Assembly: GCF_014652215.1 (NCBI RefSeq)
Contig: NZ_BMYJ01000007.1
Location: 62,001-126,000 of the forward strand
Source of the DNA: Neogemmobacter tilapiae
GTDB taxonomy: Bacteria; Pseudomonadota; Alphaproteobacteria; Rhodobacterales; Rhodobacteraceae
Direction of reading: 5' to 3'
Length of the DNA stretch: 64,000 bases
Positions 1 through 8,821 of this stretch are shown one piece after another (positions within the stretch are counted from its first letter, which is position 1; each line of letters opens with the position of its first letter). The translations under genes were made by a program, and so were the position numbers. The notes below the pieces were generated by a model. It did not search any database and was not told where the DNA came from. It saw only the letters and a list, made by a program, of their open reading frames with translations.

Positions 1-224
1 CTGGCATTCCAGACCGAGTTCCAGCGATAGGGCACGCCGCCGCCGCGCAGGGGCGACCAGTCTTGCGAAAATGCCGGGTTGATGGCTTTCAGCACGGGGC
101 CTTCTTGCGCCATGACGATCTGTGCGCCGGGGCCAAAGGCGGCCACGGCGACAACCGAGCCCAAGCCCAGTTTCAGCGCGCCACGCCGCGAAATGCCGCC
201 TTGCGGTCTTTTGGTGGTGTTCAT
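1..224 (-). CDS. Solute-binding protein of an ABC transporter, N-terminal part (partial)
   Basis: Only the first 74 codons are in the window; the gene runs off the left edge. The start ATG (complement of 222-224) follows a strong GGAGG at a good distance. The N-terminus carries a twin-arginine-type signal (residues 13-14 are RR, followed by GALKLGLG and a hydrophobic stretch) ending near an A-x-A-type site (VMAQ). The mature start, with a DWSPLRGGG motif, resembles large peptide/oligosaccharide solute-binding proteins as I remember them; the substrate cannot be read from this fragment. It is divergent from the sialidase-fold gene, with 300 bp between them, so the two may be co-regulated. Signal peptide and RBS are seen; the binding-protein assignment is inference. 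Confidence 0.6.
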   Translation of the reverse strand, partial: MNTTKRPQGGISRRGALKLGLGSVVAVAAFGPGAQIVMAQEGPVLKAINPAFSQDWSPLRGGGVPYRWNSVWNA

Positions 225-524
225 CGTTTCCTCCCCAAAGATGATGCGGACGGCCTTGGTCGCCGAAGCGACCCTCCTCCTCCGAAGGGCTGTCTGCTGC
301 GGGAAGGGAACAGGTTTTGCGTTGGCCTGTCAACTTGTTATTTTGCTAGGCAGTTTTTGGCGGGATTTTGGTGAGATTTTCTGCGAAGATCGCGCTAACA
401 TGTGTTTTAAATCATGGTGATATGGAGAAAGTTGGTCGCATTTTACAAATCAAACCTCTATTGACAACTTGTTCATTCGAGTGCCAGCTTTGCGGGAATT
501 TCCGCCAGATGCAGGACCATCCCC
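225..524. promoter_or_regulatory. Divergent intergenic region with two related AACTTGTT boxes
   Basis: This 300-bp gap separates two divergently transcribed genes. It holds two similar boxes, GTCAACTTGTTA at 329-340 and GACAACTTGTTC at 463-474; the second contains a perfect TTGACA (461-466) usable as a -35 element for the rightward gene, and the first reads TTGACA on the other strand. No clear -10 matches were found. One short ORF lies here but has no coding character. A shared regulator binding both boxes is a guess. Confidence 0.35.
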
Positions 525-1691
525 ATGCCCGAACCGATGCCCGCCCGCGAACTTTTGCCCGAGGAAACACAGGTTTACATGGATGGTCTGCTGCGGCCCC
601 ATGCGGTGGAAGCGGACCGAATCGAGGCGATGCTGCCGTCACCGATGGTGCAGAACCATGCGGCGAACCTGTGTTTTCTGCCGGGCGGGGCGCTGGCCTG
701 TGTGTGGTTTGGCGGCACGATGGAGGGGATGTCGGACATTTCGGTCTATATCTCACGCCTTGAACCGGGGGCGGATCGGTGGTCGGCGGCGGAAAAGCTG
801 ACGGATGCGGTGGATCGGTCGGAACAGAACCCGGTGCTGTTCGTGGCCCCCGATGGGCTGGTCTGGCTGATCCATACCTCGCAGCCCGGTGGGCGGCAGG
901 ATCTGTGCGAAATCCGCTATCGGCAGTCATTGGACGGCGGGCGCAGCTTTGGGGCATCGCAGCGGTTGGGGGATTTTACCGGGGTTTTCGTGCGTCAGCC
1001 GGTGCAGATCGGGCCAAAGGGCGAATGGCTGCTGCCGGGGTTTCGTTGCGTGACGCCGGATGCGGGGAAATGGACGGGAGGGCTGGATACGGCGGTGATG
1101 CTGGTGTCGCGGGATGCGGGCGGCACATGGCAGGCGGTGGAGGTGCCGGACAGTCTGGGGGCGGTGCATATGAACCCGGTGCCGGGGCAGGGGGGCGTGA
1201 TGCCCGCCTTTTACAGGCATCGGTTTGCCGAAGCCGTGCAGCGCAGCCTGTCGCGGGATGGGGGGCTGACATGGGAAGCGCCAGAGCCGACGGATCAGCC
1301 GAACAACAATTCCTCGGTGCAGGCCGTGCGGCTGACGGATGGGCGGATTGCGATGGTGCTGAACCCGGTGAATGCGTCGATGTCGGATCAACGCCGGGCG
1401 TCGCTGTATGACGAGTTGGAAGGGGAGGATGAGGGCGGGACGGGAACGGCCATTTGGGGGGTGCCAAGGGGGCCGCTGTCGCTGGTCTTTTCGAGCGACA
1501 ATGGGGCGACCTTTCCCGAACGGCGGGAACTGGAAACGGGGGACGGCTATTGCCTGACCAACAATTCCAAGGATGGGTTGAACAGGGAATATTCCTATCC
1601 TTCGATCCTGCAAGGGCCGGACGGGCGGTTGCACATCGCCTATACCTATCACCGGCGCGCCATCAAATACGTCTGTCTAAGCAAGAGTTAA
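525..1691 (+). CDS. Sialidase-fold (BNR/Asp-box) protein, probably a cytoplasmic glycoside hydrolase
   Basis: The 388-residue product contains four Asp boxes of the form S-x-D-x-G-x-x-W/F: SLDGGRSF (from residue 135), SRDAGGTW (195), SRDGGLTW (243) and SSDNGATF (324), the hallmark of the six-bladed sialidase/BNR propeller. It begins without a signal peptide, so it would act in the cytoplasm, unlike classical secreted sialidases. Length fits BNR_2-type proteins common beside sugar transporters. Conserved RQP (FVRQPV, near 163) and a C-terminal NREYSYPSI block are seen, but the sialidase arginine triad and Tyr/Glu pair cannot be confirmed. The divergent solute-binding protein gene suggests import of a glycan followed by hydrolysis inside. 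True sialidase activity is not claimed; another exo-glycosidase is equally possible. Confidence 0.6.
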   Translation: MPEPMPARELLPEETQVYMDGLLRPHAVEADRIEAMLPSPMVQNHAANLCFLPGGALACVWFGGTMEGMSDISVYISRLEPGADRWSAAEKLTDAVDRSEQNPVLFVAPDGLVWLIHTSQPGGRQDLCEIRYRQSLDGGRSFGASQRLGDFTGVFVRQPVQIGPKGEWLLPGFRCVTPDAGKWTGGLDTAVMLVSRDAGGTWQAVEVPDSLGAVHMNPVPGQGGVMPAFYRHRFAEAVQRSLSRDGGLTWEAPEPTDQPNNNSSVQAVRLTDGRIAMVLNPVNASMSDQRRASLYDELEGEDEGGTGTAIWGVPRGPLSLVFSSDNGATFPERRELETGDGYCLTNNSKDGLNREYSYPSILQGPDGRLHIAYTYHRRAIKYVCLSKS

Positions 1692-1722
1692 TAGGCCCAG
1701 CCGGCCTTGCCTGCCCCCCGTG

Positions 1723-2688
1723 TCATTGGGGCGGCAAGGTCGCAAACTTTTCCCGATAGGCGCTGGCGGTCAGGCCTGTGAGCCTTTGGAACAGGCGGCG
1801 AAAGGCGGCGGGGTCTTCATAGCCCACATCCCAAGCGATGCGGTCCACCGGGTCGCGCGTGAACTCCAACCGCTCGCGCGCCAGTCCGATGCGCAGATGT
1901 TGCACATATTCTGTCGGCCGGTGCCCCGTCGCCCGCTGAAACCGCCGCAGAAAGGTGCGCGGCTCTAGCCCCGCCTCAGCGGCCATCGCGGGAATAGACA
2001 CTTCACGCCCGCCCCGCGCCTGCAACCAGTGCTGCACCCGCAGGATCGCGGCATCGCCATGCGACAGGCGCGGCGCAAAATGGCTGTAGTGGCGCTGTTC
2101 CCGCCCCGCCGGATCGACCAGCAGAAAGCGCGCCGTTTCGGCCATCACCGTCGGCCCCAGAAAACGGTGGATCAGCCGCAGCCCCAGATCGGTCCAGGCC
2201 ATCATCCCGGCGGCGGTCAGGATATCGCCATCCTCGACCAAGATCGCCTCGGGCGTCAGCCTTGCCCTGGGAAAAGTCGCTTCAAAGGCTTCGGTATAAA
2301 ACCAATGCGTCGTCGCCCGCCGACCATCCAACAAGCCGCCATGCCCCAAAAGAAAGGCCCCCACACAGACCGAGGCCATCACCGTCCCCTTGGCATGACA
2401 GGCGCGCAGCCATGCCGCCAGAGGTTCCGCCTCGGCCGCCAACATGGGCGGGGTCAGGCGGCCGGGGATGATCAGAACCTGCGGCGGCTTGTCAGGCGCG
2501 GCCCCATCCGCCGACCAATGACCACAACGGATGCGCTGACCGCTGCCAAGTTCGGCGGCATAAAGATTGGCGATGGCGAACATGTCGCCCAAGCCATGAA
2601 CCGATGCCATCTGGCATTCGGGGTAAAGCAGCAGGCTGATGTCGATGGTCTCGGGCATCTTTGTCACTTTTGGCTTGAGTAATGTCAT
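1723..2688 (-). CDS. GlxA-type transcriptional regulator (DJ-1/PfpI domain plus AraC HTH)
   Basis: The N-terminal ~190 residues form a DJ-1/PfpI-like class I amidotransferase fold (LIIPGRLTPPML, then ASVCVGAFLLGHGGLLDGR with the nucleophile-elbow Cys). The C-terminal ~100 residues are an AraC double helix-turn-helix (SIPAMAAEAGLEPRTFLRRF and the second helix pair DRIAWDVGYEDPAAFRRLF). This is the standard GlxA layout and length (~320 residues). The start at 2688 is preceded by GGGATTGG at a plausible distance; a GTG at 2703 and an ATG at 2658 are alternatives. It is divergent from the alpha/beta hydrolase gene (85 bp apart), its likeliest target. It converges on the sialidase-fold gene, 31 bp away. 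Its effector is unknown. Confidence 0.85.
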   Translation of the reverse strand: MTLLKPKVTKMPETIDISLLLYPECQMASVHGLGDMFAIANLYAAELGSGQRIRCGHWSADGAAPDKPPQVLIIPGRLTPPMLAAEAEPLAAWLRACHAKGTVMASVCVGAFLLGHGGLLDGRRATTHWFYTEAFEATFPRARLTPEAILVEDGDILTAAGMMAWTDLGLRLIHRFLGPTVMAETARFLLVDPAGREQRHYSHFAPRLSHGDAAILRVQHWLQARGGREVSIPAMAAEAGLEPRTFLRRFQRATGHRPTEYVQHLRIGLARERLEFTRDPVDRIAWDVGYEDPAAFRRLFQRLTGLTASAYREKFATLPPQ

Positions 2689-2773
2689 ATGCGCCAATCC
2701 CACCCAAAGCGCAAAAGGTTCAGATTGTCTTCATCAGCGGTGGATGCCCCATCGCAAACCACAGGAGGAAGAC

Positions 2774-3571
2774 ATGACCAAGACAATCGTTCTGATCCAC
2801 GGCGCTTGGCTGAACAGCCGCTCGTTTGAAAAAGTGAAAGCCCGGTATGAGGCGCAGGGTTTCCACGTGATCGCCCCCGACTGGCCCCATGACAACCGGA
2901 CGCCCGAGGCGCTGCGGGCCGATCCCGACCCGCAACTGGCCCATCTGAGCCAAAGCCAGATCATCGCCCATTACGAGGCGATCATCCGCGCCCTGCCGGA
3001 AAAGCCCATCCTGATCGGCCATTCGCTGGGCGGCGTCTTTGTGCAGCATCTCTTGGCCCGTGGCTTGGGCGCTGCGGGTGTGGCGATCAATCCGGCCCCG
3101 ACCCCTGGCGTTGGCTTGGGCCTTCAGGCCATTCTTTCGGCGCTGCCGGTGTTTGGTGACCTTTTGTCTTGGCGCAAGACCAAGGTGATGACGCGCCGCT
3201 TCTTTGCCCGCCGCTTTGCCCAGACCCTGCCGAAAGATCAGGTCGAGGCCGCCTATGACCGCTACATCGTGCCGACCCCCGGCCGGGTCTATTGGAACGG
3301 CGTGGTGAACCCGATCAAGATCGACTGGGCTGGCCAGAACCGCGCCCCCCTGCTGCTGATCGGCGGCGGCAAGGATCTGATTGCCGATGCCGCGATGACA
3401 AGGGCGATCTTTCGCAAGCAATCCCGTGCGGCCTCTCTGACCGAATTGCGCATCTTTGAGGACCGCTCGCATTGGACGCTGATGGACAAGGGCTGGGAAG
3501 AGGTCGCCGATGCCGCGCTGAACTGGGCGATCCGGCAGGCCGGGCAAGTGGTGCAACTGCGGGCGGCCTAA
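2774..3571 (+). CDS. Alpha/beta-fold hydrolase
   Basis: A 265-residue soluble serine hydrolase. The oxyanion-hole HGAW motif lies near residues 10-13, the nucleophile elbow GHSLGG near residues 82-87, a late acidic residue in the GGGKDLI segment (~residue 200) and the final histidine in DRSHWTLMD (~residue 233) complete a Ser-Asp-His triad. The start was chosen because AGGAGGAAGAC precedes this ATG; a longer upstream reading lacks an RBS. There is no signal peptide. It lies divergent to the GlxA-type regulator, suggesting that regulator controls it. It resembles small EstC/salicylate-esterase-like hydrolases used on aromatic or acyl esters, but no substrate can be assigned. Confidence 0.82.
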   Translation: MTKTIVLIHGAWLNSRSFEKVKARYEAQGFHVIAPDWPHDNRTPEALRADPDPQLAHLSQSQIIAHYEAIIRALPEKPILIGHSLGGVFVQHLLARGLGAAGVAINPAPTPGVGLGLQAILSALPVFGDLLSWRKTKVMTRRFFARRFAQTLPKDQVEAAYDRYIVPTPGRVYWNGVVNPIKIDWAGQNRAPLLLIGGGKDLIADAAMTRAIFRKQSRAASLTELRIFEDRSHWTLMDKGWEEVADAALNWAIRQAGQVVQLRAA

Positions 3572-3636
3572 CCGAAGGGGGCGGATCTGGAGGGAGACGA
3601 TACCTAGGCACGCAAAGGCATGGCCGAAAAGGCGAA

Positions 3637-3657
3637 GGCCGCCCAACTTGGGCGGCC
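3637..3657. terminator. Perfect GC-rich palindrome between hydrolase gene and tRNA-Asn
   Basis: GGCCGCCCAA, one C, then TTGGGCGGCC: a 10-bp perfect stem. It lies 65 bp after the hydrolase stop and 29 bp beyond the 3' end of the opposite-strand tRNA, so it could end transcription in both directions. The following T stretches are short on both strands, so this is a weak-tract terminator at best. Confidence 0.5.
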
Positions 3658-3686
3658 ATTCATCGCTGGTAGCCGGTTTTTTACAG

Positions 3687-3761
3687 TGGCTCCGGCGGTA
3701 GGGATCGAACCTACGACCAATTGATTAACAGTCAACTGCTCTACCGCTGAGCTACGCCGGA
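3687..3761 (-). tRNA. tRNA-Asn(GTT), CCA encoded
   Basis: Read on the minus strand the 75-nt sequence folds as a tRNA: a perfect 7-bp acceptor (TCCGGCG with CGCCGGA), D-arm TAGCTCAGCGGTAGAGCA, anticodon arm with loop CTGTTAA (anticodon GTT, asparagine), T-arm GGTTCGATCC, discriminator G and genomically encoded CCA at 3689-3687. No mismatches were seen in the stems. Confidence 0.97.
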
Positions 3762-3823
3762 ACACTGTGGGCGGGTCTATAGCAAGGGTGTCGGGGGGCG
3801 TCCAGAGGGATTTGGCGGGATTT

Positions 3824-4609
3824 TCATTTTGCGGAGAAAATTGCCTTTGGGCCGAAGGGCGGCGTGGCGTTGATCAGATTTCTTTCTGCAAGATCAATCA
3901 GATGAGCCAAGCAGTTTGCTGTGGCGGCCTGCGTCAAGGCGGGGTCAAGCGGGCCGTAAGCCTTGGCCGTGATGGCCGACACCTGGTTATGACCACCCCG
4001 AACAGCAGCCAGAACAGCCGTCGCGCGCGTCTGGCGATGGTGGCGCAGGGCGCGGATACGGGCGGGCAGGTCTGGGATGACCGGGCCGTGGCCGGGCAGG
4101 CCCAGCGGTGTGTCTGTCGCCTCGAGCCGGTCAAGGCTGGACATGTAATCGGCCATCCGCCCTTCCGGTGGGGCCACCAAGGTTGAGGACCAGCCCATGA
4201 CGTGATCGCCGGTGATTGCCCAGCCGGGGCCGATCAGGCAGAAATGGTCGGGATGGTGGCCCGGGGTATGCAGGGCGGTGATGCGACCCCAGCTTCCTTG
4301 CAGGACATCACCGTCCTGCAACGGTCTGACCGGCAAGTCCATTCTGGGGCAAAGGGCGGCATGGTCGGCATGGGGATGGGTCAGGACGATTTGCGTGATC
4401 CGTTCCCCGGGGGCAAGGGCGGCCATGAGGGCCGCATGATGCGCAGGCAAATCGGGGCCGGGATCAACCAGCAGAATCTCGCCCTGTCCCAGCAGCCAGG
4501 AATTGGTGCCCTCACCCGTCAGGGGCCCCGGATTGCCCGCCCGCACACAGCGGACCGCCGGTGGCAACCCCTTTCCCACCCCCATGATCCCCGCTAGGCT
4601 GGCTGCCAT
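3824..4609 (-). CDS. Metallo-beta-lactamase-fold hydrolase
   Basis: A 261-residue MBL-fold protein. The Zn-binding signature THPHADHAAL (H-x-H-x-D-H) is near residue 78, the next ligand histidine is in HTPGHHPDHFCL, the bridging aspartate in ITGDHVMGW and a late histidine in LPGHGPVI. A C-terminal ~60-residue winged-helix-like tail (RATAVLAAVRGG, then QAATANCLAHLIDL) matches the LACTB2/RNase-like MBL subgroup. Start 4609 overlaps the divergent kinase start by two bases; an internal ATG at 4585, behind GCGGGGATC, is equally plausible. The product has no signal peptide. Substrate unknown; thioesterase or nuclease roles are both known for relatives. Confidence 0.8.
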   Translation of the reverse strand: MAASLAGIMGVGKGLPPAVRCVRAGNPGPLTGEGTNSWLLGQGEILLVDPGPDLPAHHAALMAALAPGERITQIVLTHPHADHAALCPRMDLPVRPLQDGDVLQGSWGRITALHTPGHHPDHFCLIGPGWAITGDHVMGWSSTLVAPPEGRMADYMSSLDRLEATDTPLGLPGHGPVIPDLPARIRALRHHRQTRATAVLAAVRGGHNQVSAITAKAYGPLDPALTQAATANCLAHLIDLAERNLINATPPFGPKAIFSAK

Positions 4610-5903
4610 GATCCGCCTGAAATCCCTTCTGCCCCGCGGCCTCTATGGCCGTGCCGCGCTGATCCTGATCGTGCCCATCGTCACGATCCAACTGGTCGTG
4701 TCGATCGTCTTTATCCAGCGGCATTTCGACAGGGTCACCCAGCAGATGACAAGGGGGGTCATCATCGAATTGAACGCCGTGCTGGCCGAGGTTGCGGAAC
4801 GCCCGGATCAGGCCCGCCAGATGGCGCAGGCCTTGGGCATCAGGCTGGACCTGCCCGCCAAGCCGGCCAAGCAGGGCCAGCGGCGGGTGTTCTATGATTT
4901 ATCCGGCGCCGCGGTGATTGAAACGCTGCAAACGGAACTGCCGGGCACGACCTTTGTTGATCTGGAAACCGACCGCGATGCCGTGCTGTTGCAGGTTGCC
5001 CTGCCCCAAGGGGCGGCAGAAATGCGGATTGACCGCAAAAGGGTTTCGGCCTCGAACCCGCATCAACTGCTGGTCGTGATGATTGTCACGGGGGCCTTTA
5101 TGACGCTGGTCGCCTATCTTTTCCTGCGCAATCAGTTGCGGCCCATCACGCGGCTGGCGGTGGCGGCCGAGGCATTCGGCAAGGGGCGGGTGTTGGCCTA
5201 TCGGCCTTCGGGTGCGACCGAGGTGCGGGCGGCGGGGCTGGCCTTTCTGGCGATGCGGGAAAGGATCGAGCGGCAGATCGAACAGCGGACGCTGATGCTG
5301 TCGGGGGTCAGCCATGACCTGCGCACCCCGCTGACCCGGCTGCGGCTGGGCTTGAGCCTGCTGCCCGAGGATGAAGAGACGGCGGCCTTGCTGGGCGATG
5401 TCTCGGACATGGAAAGGCTGGTCGACGAATTCCTGGCCTTTGCCCGCGGCGATGCGATGGAAACCCCCGAGATCGCCGATGTGCAGGCCCTTGTCCGCCG
5501 GGTGGTTGAGAATGCCCAAAGATTGGGGCAGGCGGTTGAACTGGGGCCGATGTCCGGCCCGTCCGAGGTTCGGCTGCGGCCGGTCGCGGTGGGGCGGGCC
5601 TTGGAGAACCTGGTCGGAAACGCGATGCGGCACGGGCGGCGGGGCTTGGTGGGGGTCGTTGTCACGGCGGAACGGGTGGTGATCTCGGTCGAGGATGACG
5701 GGCCGGGGATTCCGGCGGCGCGGCGGGAGGAGGCGATGGCCCCCTTTGCCCGGCTGGACCACGCCCGCGATGCCAACCGGGGGGCCCGCGCCGGCCTTGG
5801 GCTGGCCATCGCCGCCGACATCGCCCGGGGCCACGGCGGGGCGCTGGTTCTGGGGGAAAGCCTGTGGGGCGGCCTGAAGGCCGAACTGGTGCTGGCGCGG
5901 TAG
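4608..5903 (+). CDS. EnvZ-like sensor histidine kinase
   Basis: A 431-residue inner-membrane kinase. TM1 is about residues 15-36, a ~110-residue periplasmic loop follows, TM2 is about 150-172, then a HAMP linker. The phosphoacceptor H-box is GVSHDLRTPLTR with His at residue 236. The ATPase domain shows N box GNAMRHG, D-box VEDDGPGIP, and a G-box RGARAGLGLAIA. The set matches EnvZ/OmpR-family kinases in order and length. No response-regulator gene lies on either side: the neighbour upstream is a divergent MBL hydrolase and downstream is unrelated. The partner is therefore encoded elsewhere. Start is the ATG after AGGCTGGCTGCC; the long upstream extension of the frame overlaps the neighbour and is rejected. 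Confidence 0.87.
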   Translation: MIRLKSLLPRGLYGRAALILIVPIVTIQLVVSIVFIQRHFDRVTQQMTRGVIIELNAVLAEVAERPDQARQMAQALGIRLDLPAKPAKQGQRRVFYDLSGAAVIETLQTELPGTTFVDLETDRDAVLLQVALPQGAAEMRIDRKRVSASNPHQLLVVMIVTGAFMTLVAYLFLRNQLRPITRLAVAAEAFGKGRVLAYRPSGATEVRAAGLAFLAMRERIERQIEQRTLMLSGVSHDLRTPLTRLRLGLSLLPEDEETAALLGDVSDMERLVDEFLAFARGDAMETPEIADVQALVRRVVENAQRLGQAVELGPMSGPSEVRLRPVAVGRALENLVGNAMRHGRRGLVGVVVTAERVVISVEDDGPGIPAARREEAMAPFARLDHARDANRGARAGLGLAIAADIARGHGGALVLGESLWGGLKAELVLAR

Positions 5904-6105
5904 GTTTTGCGATTTCACGCGTGAAAAGATTGTAAGTCTTTGTTTTATCGTTGGAACATTATGGCAAGGGTGTTGTGGTTAACAATTTCCCCCACGCCGA
6001 TGGGCCCAAGGCCGCACAGAATGCTGCACACGCATACAGGGCATTGCCCCCCCCCTTGTGCAAGCGGATAGTGTGTCTGGGCGGGATTCTGGGAAGGGAA
6101 GCAGG

Positions 6106-7119
<1,014 letters not shown>

Positions 7120-7135
7120 TGACAACAGCGAGCTA

Positions 7136-7175
7136 TAGGGTGCGCATTCATGGCGCACCATGAATGCGCACCCTA
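7136..7175. repeat. 18-bp perfect palindromic repeat, copy 1 (terminator-like)
   Basis: TAGGGTGCGCATTCATGG, loop CGCA, then the exact complement CCATGAATGCGCACCCTA. It lies 16 bp after the FGE-domain stop codon and 10 bp before leader copy 2. The same arms recur at 8126-8188. It may act as a transcript-end hairpin or be a mobile palindromic (REP-like) unit. Confidence 0.8.
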
Positions 7176-7185
7176 CTTTTAACGT

Positions 7186-7274
7186 CAGAATGCTGCACAC
7201 GCATACAGGGTATTGCTCCCCCTTTGCGCAAGCGCATAGTGTGAGCAGGCGGAATTCTGGGAAGGGAAGCGGGA
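7186..7274 (+). repeat. Leader cassette, copy 2 (orphan, no gene follows)
   Basis: This copy starts CAGAATGCTGCACACGCATA and ends GGGAAGGGAAGCGGGAT. The match to copies 1 and 3 stops exactly where their start codons would be (GGATGATG versus GGATAACA). The next gene is on the opposite strand, so the copy has no reading frame to serve and looks like a remnant of a lost or deleted gene. Confidence 0.8.
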
Positions 7275-7301
7275 TAACATTTGTCGTGATTGCACAGCTT
7301 A

Positions 7302-8030
7302 TCAGTTTGTAAGCCCCTCTCGGCATTCTTCGAGAAATTTCGTTGGGTCTTTCGGAGGGGTTTGGTCGGGCGTGATGCCAGCCGCGATCAAATCCGTCAC
7401 ATCAAGGCAATGTGCGATCTCGCGTGAGCGGTTGGCGATGGGCAGAAAGGTTGGCCAAGTCTCTTCCCACGACGGGGCTTCCCAACTGCTTAGGCCGGGA
7501 ATGGGGCGCAATATATCTGATTCAAGGAGTATGGAAACATCTGGCGCATAGCGGGCATAAACATGACAAGATATGAATATCCCGTTTGCATCAGGGTTAC
7601 TACATATCACAACATGCCCAATAGGGTCATTCTGTGATACAAAGAAATATTCTTCAAAACCGATATCCTTGTTTCTTCTAACTTCATATCCTGGAATGTC
7701 GTATTTTGGATGTGATACGCCAATATTTGGGAAGAATGATTCTATTTGACCTGCAACAAATTCGTCAAAATTACTGAATCCAGCACTTATTTCAAATACA
7801 ACATGCTCCATCAAAGGGTCACTTCTCAGAAACACTCCAATCCAGTCCGCCCGCCCCATCCAAAATCCACGGTCATCTGGATAAATCATTTGTTCATCCC
7901 GCAGATCAAAGGTGCGCGACCATGCCTTGTAGAACCTGCTTTCGAATGGGGGGGATTCTGCCAAAGATCCCAAAGGCGCTAATATCCACAACGCGGATAT
8001 AAATCCAACTGCAATTCCATATCTTGACAT
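7302..8030 (-). CDS. Secreted hypothetical protein
   Basis: A 242-residue protein starting MSRYGIAVGFISALW, with a Sec-type signal peptide and likely cleavage after GSLAE (around residue 24). I do not recognise the family. The mature part has many aromatic residues (FYKAWSR, FWMGRADWIGVFL, EEYFFVSQ) and three cysteines outside the signal (VICSNPD, ISCHVY, AHCLDV), which would allow a disulfide in the periplasm. A longer reading from 8060 adds ten residues in front of the signal and is less likely. The gene sits between leader copies 2 and 3 and on the strand opposite to them, and uses more A/T than its neighbours. Function unknown. Confidence 0.6.
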   Translation of the reverse strand: MSRYGIAVGFISALWILAPLGSLAESPPFESRFYKAWSRTFDLRDEQMIYPDDRGFWMGRADWIGVFLRSDPLMEHVVFEISAGFSNFDEFVAGQIESFFPNIGVSHPKYDIPGYEVRRNKDIGFEEYFFVSQNDPIGHVVICSNPDANGIFISCHVYARYAPDVSILLESDILRPIPGLSSWEAPSWEETWPTFLPIANRSREIAHCLDVTDLIAAGITPDQTPPKDPTKFLEECREGLTN

Positions 8031-8125
8031 GACGTGCCCCAATACCAAAGCGCAACACACGTAACACGAGCATGGAGTGACGGCAATGTACCTTTTGACG
8101 CAGGCACAGTTAAATCAGCGAGCTG

Positions 8126-8188
8126 TAGGGTGCGCATTCATGGGGCAACAGTTTTGGAGTAAAAGTTGCGCCATGAATGCGCACCTTA
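8126..8188. repeat. 18-bp palindromic repeat, copy 2, with extended stem
   Basis: Left arm TAGGGTGCGCATTCATGG at 8126-8143 is identical to copy 1; right arm CCATGAATGCGCACCTTA at 8171-8188 has one change (a T for C). The interval is longer (27 bp), and GGCAAC pairs with GTTGCGCC inside it, lengthening the hairpin. It precedes leader copy 3 by 10 bp, the same spacing as copy 1 to leader copy 2, so palindrome and leader were duplicated as one unit. Confidence 0.8.
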
Positions 8189-8198
8189 CTTTTCACTA

Positions 8199-8326
8199 CA
8201 GAATGCTGCACACGCATACAGGGTATTGCCCCCCCCCGTGCGCAAGCGGATAGTGTGGTCGGGCGGGATTCTGGGAAGGGAATCAGGATGATGCGGGTTT
8301 GGGCTTTGGGGTTGGTGGTGTTGGGC
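8199..8326 (+). repeat. Leader/signal-peptide cassette, copy 3
   Basis: Matches copy 1 across the C-tract, TAGTGTG segment, RBS and the first 13 codons (MMRVWALGLVVLG versus MMRVWALGLVMLG). The identity ends inside the signal peptide; the mature proteins are unrelated. It supplies translation start and export signal to the 8288 gene. Confidence 0.85.
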
Positions 8327-8821
8327 TGGGCGGGGGGGGCTTGGGCGGAAGATATCTCCCCCCAGACAGAGTTTGAATCGTCTCACCCACGCTACCAATA
8401 TCTGAGCGGCGTGGTGGAGATGGTGTCCAAGGACGGCGGCTTTTGGATACGGAACCACAAGGGCAATCTGATCAAGCTGAAGGAATGGGCCTTGGATGCC
8501 GATCCAGAATTGCTGAATATCGTACTTTTGGGGAGAGAGGTGAACTGCATCGGAATCTATCGGACCGAAGATTACGTTGGGGTGGCCTGCACGGTTTCCA
8601 TTACCCGAACCAATATGCCGCCCGATTCTTGCACTCTATCCGATTACGTTAATTGTAGAGGAGCGTTCGGTTCGTTAGGCTTCATTCTCAAAGATCTTTT
8701 CTCAGTTCAGAAAAAATGTACGGAGTTCGATCGCAGCTTGATTGGAAAGACTTTCGAGCTTCCGCCTACTGAGCCGTATGAAGAGATATGTGACTACTAT
8801 GATGAGGTTTATACACCATGA
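8288..8821 (+). CDS. Small secreted protein with a thermonuclease (SNase)-like fold region
   Basis: A 177-residue product with a Sec signal peptide (cleavage after GGAWA, about residue 20). Residues ~38-90 (GVVEMVSKDGGFWI, then LIKLKEWALDAD, LLGREVNCIGIYR and DYVGVACTVS) follow the strand order of staphylococcal-nuclease homologues (barrel, then G-x-x-V-x-C and D-x-x-G-x-x-x-x-x-V). The catalytic Arg/Glu of true nucleases are not evident, so it may be a non-catalytic barrel. Four further cysteines lie in the C-terminal half (CTLSDYVNC, KKCTEF, EEICDY). Its stop overlaps the next start (ATGA), so it is translationally coupled to the metallopeptidase/RTX gene. A periplasmic inhibitor or partner of that protein is an attractive but unproven role. 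Confidence 0.55.
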   Translation: MMRVWALGLVVLGWAGGAWAEDISPQTEFESSHPRYQYLSGVVEMVSKDGGFWIRNHKGNLIKLKEWALDADPELLNIVLLGREVNCIGIYRTEDYVGVACTVSITRTNMPPDSCTLSDYVNCRGAFGSLGFILKDLFSVQKKCTEFDRSLIGKTFELPPTEPYEEICDYYDEVYTP

